NCBI GenBank assembly: GCA_964611345.1
Contig: CAZSYU010000035.1
Location: forward strand, 1 to 38,987
Direction of reading: 5' to 3'
Length of the DNA: 38,987 nucleotides
Origin: JALZVT01 sp964611345
GTDB lineage: Bacteria; Pseudomonadota; Gammaproteobacteria; Pseudomonadales; Azotimanducaceae
A program made the translations under genes and the position numbers. Of this stretch, positions 31,446-38,736 are shown piece after piece. Position 1 is the stretch's first letter; every line of letters starts with the position of its first letter. The notes beneath the pieces were generated by a model, which worked only from the letters and a program-made list of their open reading frames with translations, did not search any database and was not told the origin of the DNA.

Positions 31446-32519
31446 CTAGGCGCTTGCTGCGTTTAACTCCTGGGTAACGCTTAGCGTGCGTTTAACCAGG
31501 GAATTGAGTGAGAGCTCGCTAAGACCAGCGAGTGATACTGCGACGCGACCATTCCAGGGAGCAGTCCAGTTGTCGGGCACAGCTCGTCCACTGATACCCC
31601 ACAGCCCGCCTACGGTTGCGCCGTTGCAGTCTGTGTCGAGGCCTGCGGCAACCGCGCTGCCAATAGCGTTACCGAAATTGTCGAGGTTGGCGTACAGCGC
31701 CCATATGACAATGGCCAGGTTGTTGACGGTGTGCACGGGTGACAGACCTTTATAGCGCTCGCGAATTTGCTCGGCACCTTGTGGGTCCCGTGTGAGGCTT
31801 AAGCCAAACTGCACCGCCTGGGCACAGTCGCTGGTTGCAGGGATGTGTGACAGCGCCTCGGTTAGCGCGTCTTCAGGTGTTTGCTTTTGCAGGGCGGCAC
31901 CGAGAGCGGCGACTAACACCGCTCCCCACACGCCTTCGTTTTGATGCGAAAGCTCAGCATCAGCACGGACGAGCCTGGCTGCTTTGGCGGCATTGCCAGG
32001 ACACACCCAGCCATAAACGTCGGCGCGTATCTGCGCGCCGATCCAGTCGTTGAACGGGTTGTTGGCGCACTCGGTAAGATCGAATTTCGGATCGGCACCT
32101 TCTGGAAACCACTCTGAACCGCGCTCCAGCAAAATTTTGTAGGCGGCTCTTTCTGCGGTGAATGTTTGACCAACGGGCAGATGCTGGAGCCAGGCCCTGG
32201 CGACATCCAAGGTCTGTAAGTTATTGCCGTGTTGTTCAAGCAGCATTAGTGCGAGCAGGCTGTAATTGATGTCGTCGTCGGGTTCGCTGCGGGTTATGTG
32301 CTCCGCGCAACAACTCTTGGTGATCACCGTACTGCCGAGTGCGTCGCTGGCAGCGTAGTTGATGTAACCCTGCTTGGGATCTGAGTCGGAATCTGCGAGG
32401 TAGCGCGCCAGGGCGTCATACCCTTTGCGCATGGACAGCAGCTCGACAGGTTTGCCGAGCTGACAGCCAGAAATTCGCCCGGCCCACGCGTTGTGTATGC
32501 GAGTCGCTTGATCAGTCAT
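31446..32519 (-). CDS. ADP-ribosylglycohydrolase-fold protein (ARH/DraG-like)
   Basis: 357 residues. The N-terminal GRISGCQLGKPVE matches the ARH opening (GAxxGDALGxPVE-like), the acidic cluster DDDINYSLL (81-89) and the C-terminal GLDTDCNGATVGGLWG carry the Mg-binding Asp residues of the DraG/ARH fold. Family members remove ADP-ribose from proteins or nucleic acids or hydrolyse related nucleotides. The C-terminal motif reads TDCNGATVG where DxDT and a final Gly-rich loop are usual, so both metal sites can still form. ATG 32519 is chosen; GTG 32522 and a further upstream start are alternatives. I see no cognate ADP-ribosyltransferase in the window. Confidence 0.85.
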   Translation of the reverse strand: MTDQATRIHNAWAGRISGCQLGKPVELLSMRKGYDALARYLADSDSDPKQGYINYAASDALGSTVITKSCCAEHITRSEPDDDINYSLLALMLLEQHGNNLQTLDVARAWLQHLPVGQTFTAERAAYKILLERGSEWFPEGADPKFDLTECANNPFNDWIGAQIRADVYGWVCPGNAAKAARLVRADAELSHQNEGVWGAVLVAALGAALQKQTPEDALTEALSHIPATSDCAQAVQFGLSLTRDPQGAEQIRERYKGLSPVHTVNNLAIVIWALYANLDNFGNAIGSAVAAGLDTDCNGATVGGLWGISGRAVPDNWTAPWNGRVAVSLAGLSELSLNSLVKRTLSVTQELNAASA

Positions 32520-32567
32520 CACGCACAATCTTACTGTAAGTTGCTGCTAACGGCTTTTAGAACAGCC

Positions 32568-32702
32568 TTAGCTCGAGTTGGCCACCAAAAACTGATGAAT
32601 AAAGGCTTCTATCGCATTGGCAAAGGGCGGCACAAACAGCAGACCTGCCACCCAGACCACCGATAGCACTGCACATAAAATCAGATAGTTTTTGGTCCTC
32701 AT
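32568..32702 (-). CDS. 44-residue single-helix membrane peptide
   Basis: A short frame read on the minus strand: ATG at 32702, TAA at 32568-32570. It encodes MRTKNYLILCAVLSVVWVAG and continues into LLFVPPFANAIEAFIHQF. It has a basic start, one hydrophobic helix at about residues 6-27, a PP kink and a short amphipathic end. The ATG overlaps the stop of the upstream gene (ATGA, 32699-32702), a strong sign of translational coupling. I know no family, and the position rather than similarity is the support. A membrane subunit or partner of the upstream anchored protein is the simplest idea. Confidence 0.6.
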   Translation of the reverse strand: MRTKNYLILCAVLSVVWVAGLLFVPPFANAIEAFIHQFLVANSS

Positions 32703-33280
32703 TGGTTGTTGCCTCGCGGTGCCAGTTCGAATATCCAGGTGTCGCCGTTCTCAACGGCTGCAATGGACCTGGTGATTGCTTCGGGTGTTGCTCCACCCCC
32801 ATATTTTTGGGTGCTTACTTGTGCAACTGCTGCGACTACCGTGGGGTCATTGACACGAACGAGTTTCCGCTCATAGCGAACACCGTTGATGCGGGCAACC
32901 GCCAGGCCGTCACCCTCTTCGGCCTTGAACGCCCAGTCTTTCCACAGTCTACCCAGAGTGGAACGCATGTAGCCCGAAGGGACATACAGTTTGTTGTCAG
33001 TCTCCATAACAAAGATGCGCCGCGACCCCAGCGGATTTTCCAGCTGTAGCTCGATGGTGAAAACATCGCCAATGAATGACCAGTCGGGCTCGGGCCCGGT
33101 GTGCATGGCGCCTGTAACCAGTGCGCCCCCGGGGAAGAGTCGCGAGGGACCATCTGCGTCTTTATAGACGAGGCGCAGGGTGAGCAGGGTTAGGCCTAAC
33201 AACAGCGCCAGTACGCCGATCAGTTGAACAAGAATTCGTAGCAAGTCAGATCGCCTACGTGAGCAAAAGGAACGTGCCAT
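32699..33280 (-). CDS. Membrane-anchored protein with a possible split-barrel (nitroreductase-like) domain
   Basis: 193 residues. A basic start (MARSFCSRRRSD) and a Leu-rich helix at about 16-38 form an uncleaved N-terminal anchor, so the domain should sit in the periplasm. The body (VFTIELQLENP, RRIFVMETDNKLYVPSGY, LAVARINGVRYERKLVRV, a final VSTQKYGGG segment) resembles the DUF2255/deazaflavin-nitroreductase-like split barrels, but I could not confirm this and no flavin-binding residue is certain. ATG 33280 is chosen over a long frame upstream that lacks a ribosome-binding site. It overlaps the 44-residue peptide gene (ATGA). Confidence 0.65.
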   Translation of the reverse strand: MARSFCSRRRSDLLRILVQLIGVLALLLGLTLLTLRLVYKDADGPSRLFPGGALVTGAMHTGPEPDWSFIGDVFTIELQLENPLGSRRIFVMETDNKLYVPSGYMRSTLGRLWKDWAFKAEEGDGLAVARINGVRYERKLVRVNDPTVVAAVAQVSTQKYGGGATPEAITRSIAAVENGDTWIFELAPRGNNQ

Positions 33281-33380
33281 AGTACAGAAGCCCGAAGTTA
33301 AAGCTATCCGCCCGTAGGTTGCCAATTGGTAATGCAGGGAGGCAGCACGCAAAATGGTTTTAATGAAGGGAGAATTCGCT

Positions 33381-33842
33381 ATGCCAAACAGTACGCAAGA
33401 AGTGCCTGCTGGCTATGAGCCACTTGGATCGAGAAGCCCGTTTAATCAGATGATTGGTCCATTGCAGGCGCGGCTGCAGGATGAGGGCGTGGCCATTGGT
33501 TTGCTGCTGGAAGACAAACACCTGAACACGGGAGGGCGTCTGCATGGCGCCATGGTATGCGCTATTTTTGATTCCTGTTTTGGATTGAATGTGGGCGTGT
33601 CTATTGCGCGCGCTGAAGAACCCGGGGCGCAGTTACGTCCGCCCGATGTTTCCGGACCGCCGCTGGTCACCGTGAGCTTAACCACAGAGTATCTTGGTAC
33701 GGCGCGAGTTGGTGACTGGGTGGAGGCGCGTGCAACCATTCAACGACCAGGGCGATCGCTTGCCTTTGTGTCTGGTGAGCTCACGTGTGGTGGTGTGCCC
33801 ATTGCCAAAGGCCACGGGATATTTCGGGTGTTCGCCCCCTAG
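33381..33842 (+). CDS. PaaI-type hotdog-fold thioesterase
   Basis: 153 residues. The PaaI/4HBT pattern is visible: NTGGRLHGAMVCAIFDSCFGLNV (an HG-x-M helix with the Asp/Glu-like active residue D in FDSC), VTVSLTTEYLGTARVGDWVEARATI and the end strand GHGIFRVF. Such enzymes hydrolyse acyl-CoA thioesters, often aromatic or short ones. ATG 33381 has an excellent AAGGGAGA seven nt upstream, whereas two in-frame ATGs at 33354 and 33363 do not, so the shorter protein is preferred. It is divergent from the membrane-anchored protein and is convergent with the Rieske gene, which ends 24 nt away. Confidence 0.9.
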   Translation: MPNSTQEVPAGYEPLGSRSPFNQMIGPLQARLQDEGVAIGLLLEDKHLNTGGRLHGAMVCAIFDSCFGLNVGVSIARAEEPGAQLRPPDVSGPPLVTVSLTTEYLGTARVGDWVEARATIQRPGRSLAFVSGELTCGGVPIAKGHGIFRVFAP

Positions 33843-33866
33843 TATTTTTCGTCTGGTCTTTGTCGC

Positions 33867-35051
33867 CTAGTCTTTACTAATGGCAATGAGCCGATCGCTG
33901 CCAATCGCATCAGCAATGTTTTGATGGTAACGAATGAGTGCGGGCTCGTTTTTGCCAAACACCAGATCTGGGAGCACGCCACTGGCCAGATTTTTGTGGA
34001 TGTTCACGCTTTGCGGGAAGTCTTCGTCAGTTGTTACTTGCCAAACCAGATCAACGTTTAGTTTGGCTTTGCGCCAGGCCTCTTCATCCATGGGTTTATC
34101 GGCGGGGTTGGGCCAAAACACGTTGAGTTCAACCAGACAACGCTGCGCACCGTCGAGCGGGTAAACCCGCCAAAACTGTATGTGATCCACCTGATGGGTG
34201 AGCAGGACGTTTGGCGCGATCAGATATTCTGTGGTGGTGTAAGGAATGACCTGGGTTTGTTCATCGGCAGGCTTATTAAATTCCTTGTCGATGGTTTTTC
34301 TTGGCGACACCAGGCGAACAACTTTACCGAGCTCGTCCACCGCGGTTGAGCCGGAGTAGTAGAACGGGCTAATCGTGTCTTTGTGCAGTGGTGCAATGTG
34401 GTAAGTCTCGGCAAACCCGTCGAGGAAAAACTTGTAGTTGCAATCAAGCTCGGTCACGCGTCGGTCGATGTACTGCGTGTCTGCAATATTAAATCCTGCG
34501 ATGTCCGTCAGTGCGGGCCCCATAAGGTCATGCACTTTGGCTTCGATGTCGTTGCCTTCATGCAAAACAAAGATCATGCCGGTGGTTTCATAGCAAGGCA
34601 GCTCAAGCAATTGATCGTAGCGCGCCTCAATCGTGTCAAAGCCATCGTTGCTTTTCGGGCGCGCTATGTTCTTGCCATCAAGCCCCCAGTTCCAGGCATG
34701 AAAGGGACAAGAGAACGACTTTTTGTTGCCTCGATCTTCAGCGAGTCTTGCGCCGCGATGTCTGCAGGCGTTGATGTAGGCTCGTGCGGTACCGGTGTTA
34801 TCACGCACTAACAGTAGACTGGTGCTCAGTGCGTCGTGGGTAAGATAGTCACCGGGGTTGGGAATGTGCGGTGTGAGTGCGACCAGTTGGGGACGCTTAA
34901 TGAACAGCGCATCGATCTCATCAGCAAGCTGCTCTTCACTGACATAGTGCGACGCAGGAACTCGCAATGCGTGGGTGGCCATGTCGGTTGTGCCATCGGC
35001 CAGGTGTTGGCGCAGCCGGTTGAGCAGGACGGTTTGTGTACTTATATCCAT
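33867..35051 (-). CDS. Rieske aromatic-ring-hydroxylating-type oxygenase, alpha subunit
   Basis: 394 residues. The Rieske [2Fe-2S] ligands are C96-x-H98 and C115-x2-H118 (ACRHRGA and SCPFHAW). The catalytic domain has the iron motif DGFAETYHIAPLH with H218 and H223, and an acidic residue nearby that should bridge the two centres (E215). The third iron ligand in the C-terminal part is not assigned. The family hydroxylates or demethylates aromatic, quaternary-ammonium or sterol-type substrates and needs a reductase, which is not in the window. ATG 35051 is chosen at the beginning of the family similarity; ATG 35093 is possible. It is divergent from the second SDR. Confidence 0.92.
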   Translation of the reverse strand: MDISTQTVLLNRLRQHLADGTTDMATHALRVPASHYVSEEQLADEIDALFIKRPQLVALTPHIPNPGDYLTHDALSTSLLLVRDNTGTARAYINACRHRGARLAEDRGNKKSFSCPFHAWNWGLDGKNIARPKSNDGFDTIEARYDQLLELPCYETTGMIFVLHEGNDIEAKVHDLMGPALTDIAGFNIADTQYIDRRVTELDCNYKFFLDGFAETYHIAPLHKDTISPFYYSGSTAVDELGKVVRLVSPRKTIDKEFNKPADEQTQVIPYTTTEYLIAPNVLLTHQVDHIQFWRVYPLDGAQRCLVELNVFWPNPADKPMDEEAWRKAKLNVDLVWQVTTDEDFPQSVNIHKNLASGVLPDLVFGKNEPALIRYHQNIADAIGSDRLIAISKD

Positions 35052-35179
35052 AGAACGACCAATATAGCGCTGGTTGTTCGCTGCGCTCAACATTTTCGTA
35101 ATAAGAAGTAGCGTTGCCTTTGCGCCCAGTCCGTTTAAGCTGCGATTTCGATTGAAGCGTTGGTAACCTGGTCCGAAAC

Positions 35180-35191
35180 GTCGGTACCGAC
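35180..35191. promoter_or_regulatory. 12-bp perfect palindrome before the second SDR
   Basis: GTCGGTACCGAC is a perfect palindrome, ending 17 nt before the SDR start at 35209 and in the 157-nt region shared with the divergent Rieske gene. It is a good operator candidate, although a 12-bp palindrome can also occur by chance. Confidence 0.4.
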
Positions 35192-35208
35192 TTGATAGTG
35201 AGAAATTG

Positions 35209-36105
35209 ATGACAAGAGAATTTGGCAGCCTGCAAGACAGAGTGGCGATAATAACGGGAGGTGCCAGTGGTATCGGTGCCGCCACCGTTAAGCAGTTTCT
35301 GGCGGCTGGTGCAGATGTTGTCATTGGCGACATGAACAAAGAAGCCGGTCAGCAGTTGGTGACAGAGCTTGCCGCCGACGGTTACAAAGACAAGGTTCGT
35401 TTTCAAAGTGTCAACGTTGCCGACGAGGCCGAGGTCATTGCACTGGTTGAGGTGGCCGAAACAGAGTTTGGCGGACTGGACGTGATCTTCAATAACGCAG
35501 GCATCGGTGGCGCAATTGGCCCGATTACAGAGCTTGAGGTAGATCACTGGGATCAGACCTTTGCTGTGATGTCCCGGGGTGTGTTTCTTGGCATCAAACA
35601 TGGTGCCAAGGCGATGCAGCGAACCGGCCGCGGTGGCTCAATTATTAACACAGGGTCTATTGCTGCACTCAGCGGTAAGGGTGGGCCGCTCGCTTACTCG
35701 GCAACCAAGGCGGCCGTGGTGAATATCACCATGAACGCGGCCGTTGAGCTGGCTGATTCAAATATACGCGTCAACGCCGTATGCCCCGGCATCATCTTCA
35801 CCGAGTTAATGCATCGCGGCCGATCCGAAGAAGCCGAACAGGTCATCGACAAGATCCAGCCTTCCACGCTGCGTGGTGAACCCGAGCACATAGCGTCGAT
35901 GGTGCGTTTTCTAGCCAGCGACGATAGCGCCTTTGTTACGGGCACCACCCAACTTGTTGATGGCGGTTATTTGGCGAATGGGCTGCTTGGTGTCAATCCG
36001 CTGCCAGGGGTATCGAATCGCCCAAACTATGCCGGTATGAATCACGGCACCACAGGCAAAGGTAATGAGATCAGGTTTTTAGAGCCGCGAGAGGGTAAAG
36101 ACTAA
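35209..36105 (+). CDS. Short-chain dehydrogenase/reductase, paralog of 3318-4196
   Basis: 298 residues. TGGASGIG is the cofactor motif (17-24), D41 ends beta-2 (NAD preference), NNAG is at 95-98, and the catalytic S150, Y163 and K167 (YSATK) are present. VCPG and the C-terminal LVDGG follow. It shares long blocks with the first SDR: FNNAG-GGAIGP, GVF-GIKH and GRGGSI-NT-SIA-LSG. It also has a similar extra tail (NYAGMNHGTTG here, RYSGVTKGSTG there). ATG 35209 is preferred to TTG 35206. It is divergent from the Rieske oxygenase, fitting oxidation of an oxygenase product (inference). Confidence 0.92.
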   Translation: MTREFGSLQDRVAIITGGASGIGAATVKQFLAAGADVVIGDMNKEAGQQLVTELAADGYKDKVRFQSVNVADEAEVIALVEVAETEFGGLDVIFNNAGIGGAIGPITELEVDHWDQTFAVMSRGVFLGIKHGAKAMQRTGRGGSIINTGSIAALSGKGGPLAYSATKAAVVNITMNAAVELADSNIRVNAVCPGIIFTELMHRGRSEEAEQVIDKIQPSTLRGEPEHIASMVRFLASDDSAFVTGTTQLVDGGYLANGLLGVNPLPGVSNRPNYAGMNHGTTGKGNEIRFLEPREGKD

Positions 36106-36132
36106 ACGGCGCAGGTATCAGGTGTTGAGTTA

Positions 36133-36753
36133 TCAGGAAATGACCGCCGCCAATGCGAGACCAACCATCAAGCCGGGGAATTGCACGACACCCGGTGACG
36201 CCTGACGTTCCTTCAATGCGGTTTTGAAATCATCGCCGCGAATGGTCTGTAACGCGATGGGCACTTCAAACACGCTAGCGTTTACCGCTCTGCCGACCGC
36301 TGTGGCCAATAGTGCCGCGCTCATCCACGAATCCATCGGTACCAGTAATAGCACCAGTACGGCGAGTGACCAACTGCCAGCCAGCCCACCCCAGGTCATC
36401 CACAGGGCCTGGGTAACTGAGTTGGACTTGGGGTTAAAGCCCAGGAAGAAGTAATAGTCTGATGGCGTGTCGGCGATTTTGATGGTGGAGCCCGAGAGAG
36501 CCGCCCCCGAGTAGTGACCCCACTCATGGAAGATGGATGACAACACCATGCCCGCAGCGATTGCTGCCGCAATGCCGGTGCCCGTTGCCAGCGCCCAGCC
36601 TGATGAACTCGCCCATGTATGGGCCGCACCAAACAGCGTTAGACTTGCGATTACCGCAAGTGCATACATCGCTCCATGTTTTTTCAAATTGGCTGCGTTA
36701 CGTGTCTTTATCTGGTTTGCGCTGTCACTCGTTGCTGCCTGTGCCTCAGCCAT
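36133..36753 (-). CDS. Membrane protein with HEWGH metalloprotease-like motif (M50-like)
   Basis: 206 residues. Hydrophobic segments lie at about 30-45, 50-72, 115-145 and 155-175, plus the C-terminal end. The motif SSIFHEWGHYSGAALSG (HExxH at 76-80) is inside or at the edge of a helix, as in intramembrane site-2-type proteases or small peptidase-like membrane proteins. I do not see the second M50 motif (NxxPxxxLDG), so full proteolytic activity is uncertain; the motif could bind zinc in another membrane protein. ATG 36753 has GGAG about 10 nt upstream, and a GTG at 36792 is an alternative. It is convergent with the second SDR, with 27 nt between stops. Confidence 0.75.
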   Translation of the reverse strand: MAEAQAATSDSANQIKTRNAANLKKHGAMYALAVIASLTLFGAAHTWASSSGWALATGTGIAAAIAAGMVLSSIFHEWGHYSGAALSGSTIKIADTPSDYYFFLGFNPKSNSVTQALWMTWGGLAGSWSLAVLVLLLVPMDSWMSAALLATAVGRAVNASVFEVPIALQTIRGDDFKTALKERQASPGVVQFPGLMVGLALAAVIS

Positions 36754-36945
36754 ATCTTGACTGCTCCGCTGTTGTTCCGCGTGTGTGACCACGGACTATG
36801 CCGTGTTGCCTAAATTGCCGCAATCAAACGGCGTTCAGCTGCTGCCCATGCAAGTCAAAAGGCGAGACATACATTCAGACATGAAGTTTGTCTTTCGGAG
36901 TGATAACGTCGACGGTTGATCCCATTTTCTTCTGAGTGCTTTCAG

Positions 36946-38736
36946 GTGAGCGACGAGTCGGAAATTATTCAGGGCGTGTACGCCGTGACCGTTGAGCCGG
37001 AGCGCTACGACGATTTGGTGACAACCTGGGTTGCCAAGCTCAGTGCGGCGTTGTTTGCATATCAGGATAATCCGGAAGACGCTGAATCGGCCGCTCTGAA
37101 TGAACATGTAGAGCGAGCGACCAAAGTTATTTCCCTGTTGGCAGCGTCGCAAGCAGATGATGTGTCGAAAGACGCGCTGTCTGCTGCCGGAGCACAACCC
37201 GAAGTGCAGCCTGCGATGCGTGTTGATCGCACTGGCAAGTTCACCTCCTGCAATGCGTCGGCGACCCAGGCTTACGGGGTAAGCGCTGGTGATGACATCA
37301 GCAATCTACCCTTTGATCCCGCTGCCCAGCGCACCCTGCATGCACTTGTCGTCAAGCTGATCCGGGAGCAAGGATCTGGGTTGTCTGCATCAAAGTCTGC
37401 CAAGGCACCTGCCACCGGATTGGTGCATGCGGTACATAAACACACCGGGCAGACCCTGTATCTTTCTGTTGTGATGGATGAACGCGCTGAAGCGCACCTG
37501 GTCAGCACCGACATCGTGTGGCCTGAACGTCTCGATCAACTCATGAGCGACTCGTTCGGCCTAACCAAAGCCGAACGCGCTGTGGGCAAGGGTTTGGTTG
37601 AGGGGGCGACAATTCAGGAGATTGCAGCGGCGCGATCGTCCTCGATCGCAACTGTGCGAGTGCAAGCGCGTTCGCTGTTTGAGAAGACGGCGACTAATTC
37701 CCAGCGCGAATTTATGCGGATGGCCATCGGGCTGTCTGCTCTCTACCCCGATACGCCAGTGTCTGCGCGGGAAGATGCTGTAGAGAGTGCGAGTAGTCCG
37801 GTTCTACCGGTGGCGGAAGATTGGCAGCTGTTGCGTTTGCGCGACGGCCGGGGTTTGCCTTACGCGATAATCGGTGATCCCAGAGGACGCCCTTGCCTCT
37901 TTGTGCACGACGCAATTTTTGGTCCTGCACTGCCGCGCGAGTTAGTCGAAGAGGCGACTAAAGCCGGACTTAAACTGATTGTGCCTGCGCGACAAGGCTG
38001 GCGCGGGGCCGCAGATTACCCAGAAGGTAGCAACGCCTTCATGCAGTTCGCTCGCGATTGCAAAGAACTCATGCGATTTCTGAATCTCAGCGGGGTGCTC
38101 TTGGTCGGGCGAGTTATTGGAGCGACCTATGCATTTGAAATAATGCGTGAAGATCCCTCGCGCTATCTGGGTTTGCTTGGAATTACGCCGGCGCTGCCCA
38201 TTGGCGAACGAGAAGATATCAATCGCATGGCACCGCATCATCGTTTGCTCACTGTATCAGTTGGTGCGAATGCGGTTATGCTTAACTTTGTAGCCCGGGC
38301 TGGGATTGCGATCTATGATCGTTTTGGGGCAGAGCGGCTGTTACGAATGATCTATCGCTCTTCCAAAGCAGACCTCGAATTAATCGACAACCCGACAGCC
38401 TTCGCGCCAATGGCGGCTGGACTGGCGTTGAGTGGTGGGGGGTCAAAGCATCCGTTTTTCAAAGAACTTAAGGACCGCCCGTCGGAGCACTGGCATCCCG
38501 GCATGGATATGCAGATTCCATTTCATGCACTGCTTGGTGAGAACGACCCCAGTGCACGGCAGCGTCGGGCCGAGCGTATGATCGAACGGGGAGTCAATCT
38601 GACCTTTGCCCTGCTGCCCGATGCGGGCGAGTTGTTTGTGTATTCGCAAGCTTCAGTAGTAGTAGAAGCCATTTCTGCGATGTTCGACAGCGTGTACCAA
38701 GAGCGTTCAGGCAGCGTCGCGCCAGGTGGCGATTAG
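36946..38736 (+). CDS. LuxR-type transcriptional regulator fused to a degenerate alpha/beta-hydrolase domain
   Basis: 596 residues in three parts. Residues 1-190 resemble the N-terminal domain of PAS-like regulators (IIQGVYAVTVEPERYDDLV, then a sensor-like region). A LuxR HTH spans 206-255 (LTKAERAVGKGLVEGATIQEIA, ATVRVQARSLFEKT). The rest (about 290-590) is an alpha/beta-hydrolase fold. The nucleophile elbow GxSxG is GRVIG (388-392), so Ser is replaced by Val390. The catalytic His position appears as Glu562 (PDAGELF). The acid region GENDP (D534) and HD at 321-322 remain. The domain should not hydrolyse, but could bind a ligand. GTG 36946 is chosen; TTG 36916 is possible. It is divergent from the M50-like gene. 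Confidence 0.88.
   Translation: MSDESEIIQGVYAVTVEPERYDDLVTTWVAKLSAALFAYQDNPEDAESAALNEHVERATKVISLLAASQADDVSKDALSAAGAQPEVQPAMRVDRTGKFTSCNASATQAYGVSAGDDISNLPFDPAAQRTLHALVVKLIREQGSGLSASKSAKAPATGLVHAVHKHTGQTLYLSVVMDERAEAHLVSTDIVWPERLDQLMSDSFGLTKAERAVGKGLVEGATIQEIAAARSSSIATVRVQARSLFEKTATNSQREFMRMAIGLSALYPDTPVSAREDAVESASSPVLPVAEDWQLLRLRDGRGLPYAIIGDPRGRPCLFVHDAIFGPALPRELVEEATKAGLKLIVPARQGWRGAADYPEGSNAFMQFARDCKELMRFLNLSGVLLVGRVIGATYAFEIMREDPSRYLGLLGITPALPIGEREDINRMAPHHRLLTVSVGANAVMLNFVARAGIAIYDRFGAERLLRMIYRSSKADLELIDNPTAFAPMAAGLALSGGGSKHPFFKELKDRPSEHWHPGMDMQIPFHALLGENDPSARQRRAERMIERGVNLTFALLPDAGELFVYSQASVVVEAISAMFDSVYQERSGSVAPGGD

Noticed and set aside
32557..32802. 81-codon minus-strand frame
   Set aside because: It overlaps the 44-residue peptide and the end of the anchored protein in another frame, and lacks a hydrophobic or domain pattern. 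The shorter frame with the ATGA junction is better supported.
34936..35601. 221-codon frame on the minus strand
   Set aside because: It overlaps both the start of the Rieske gene and the SDR gene, and has no recognisable domain or ribosome-binding site.
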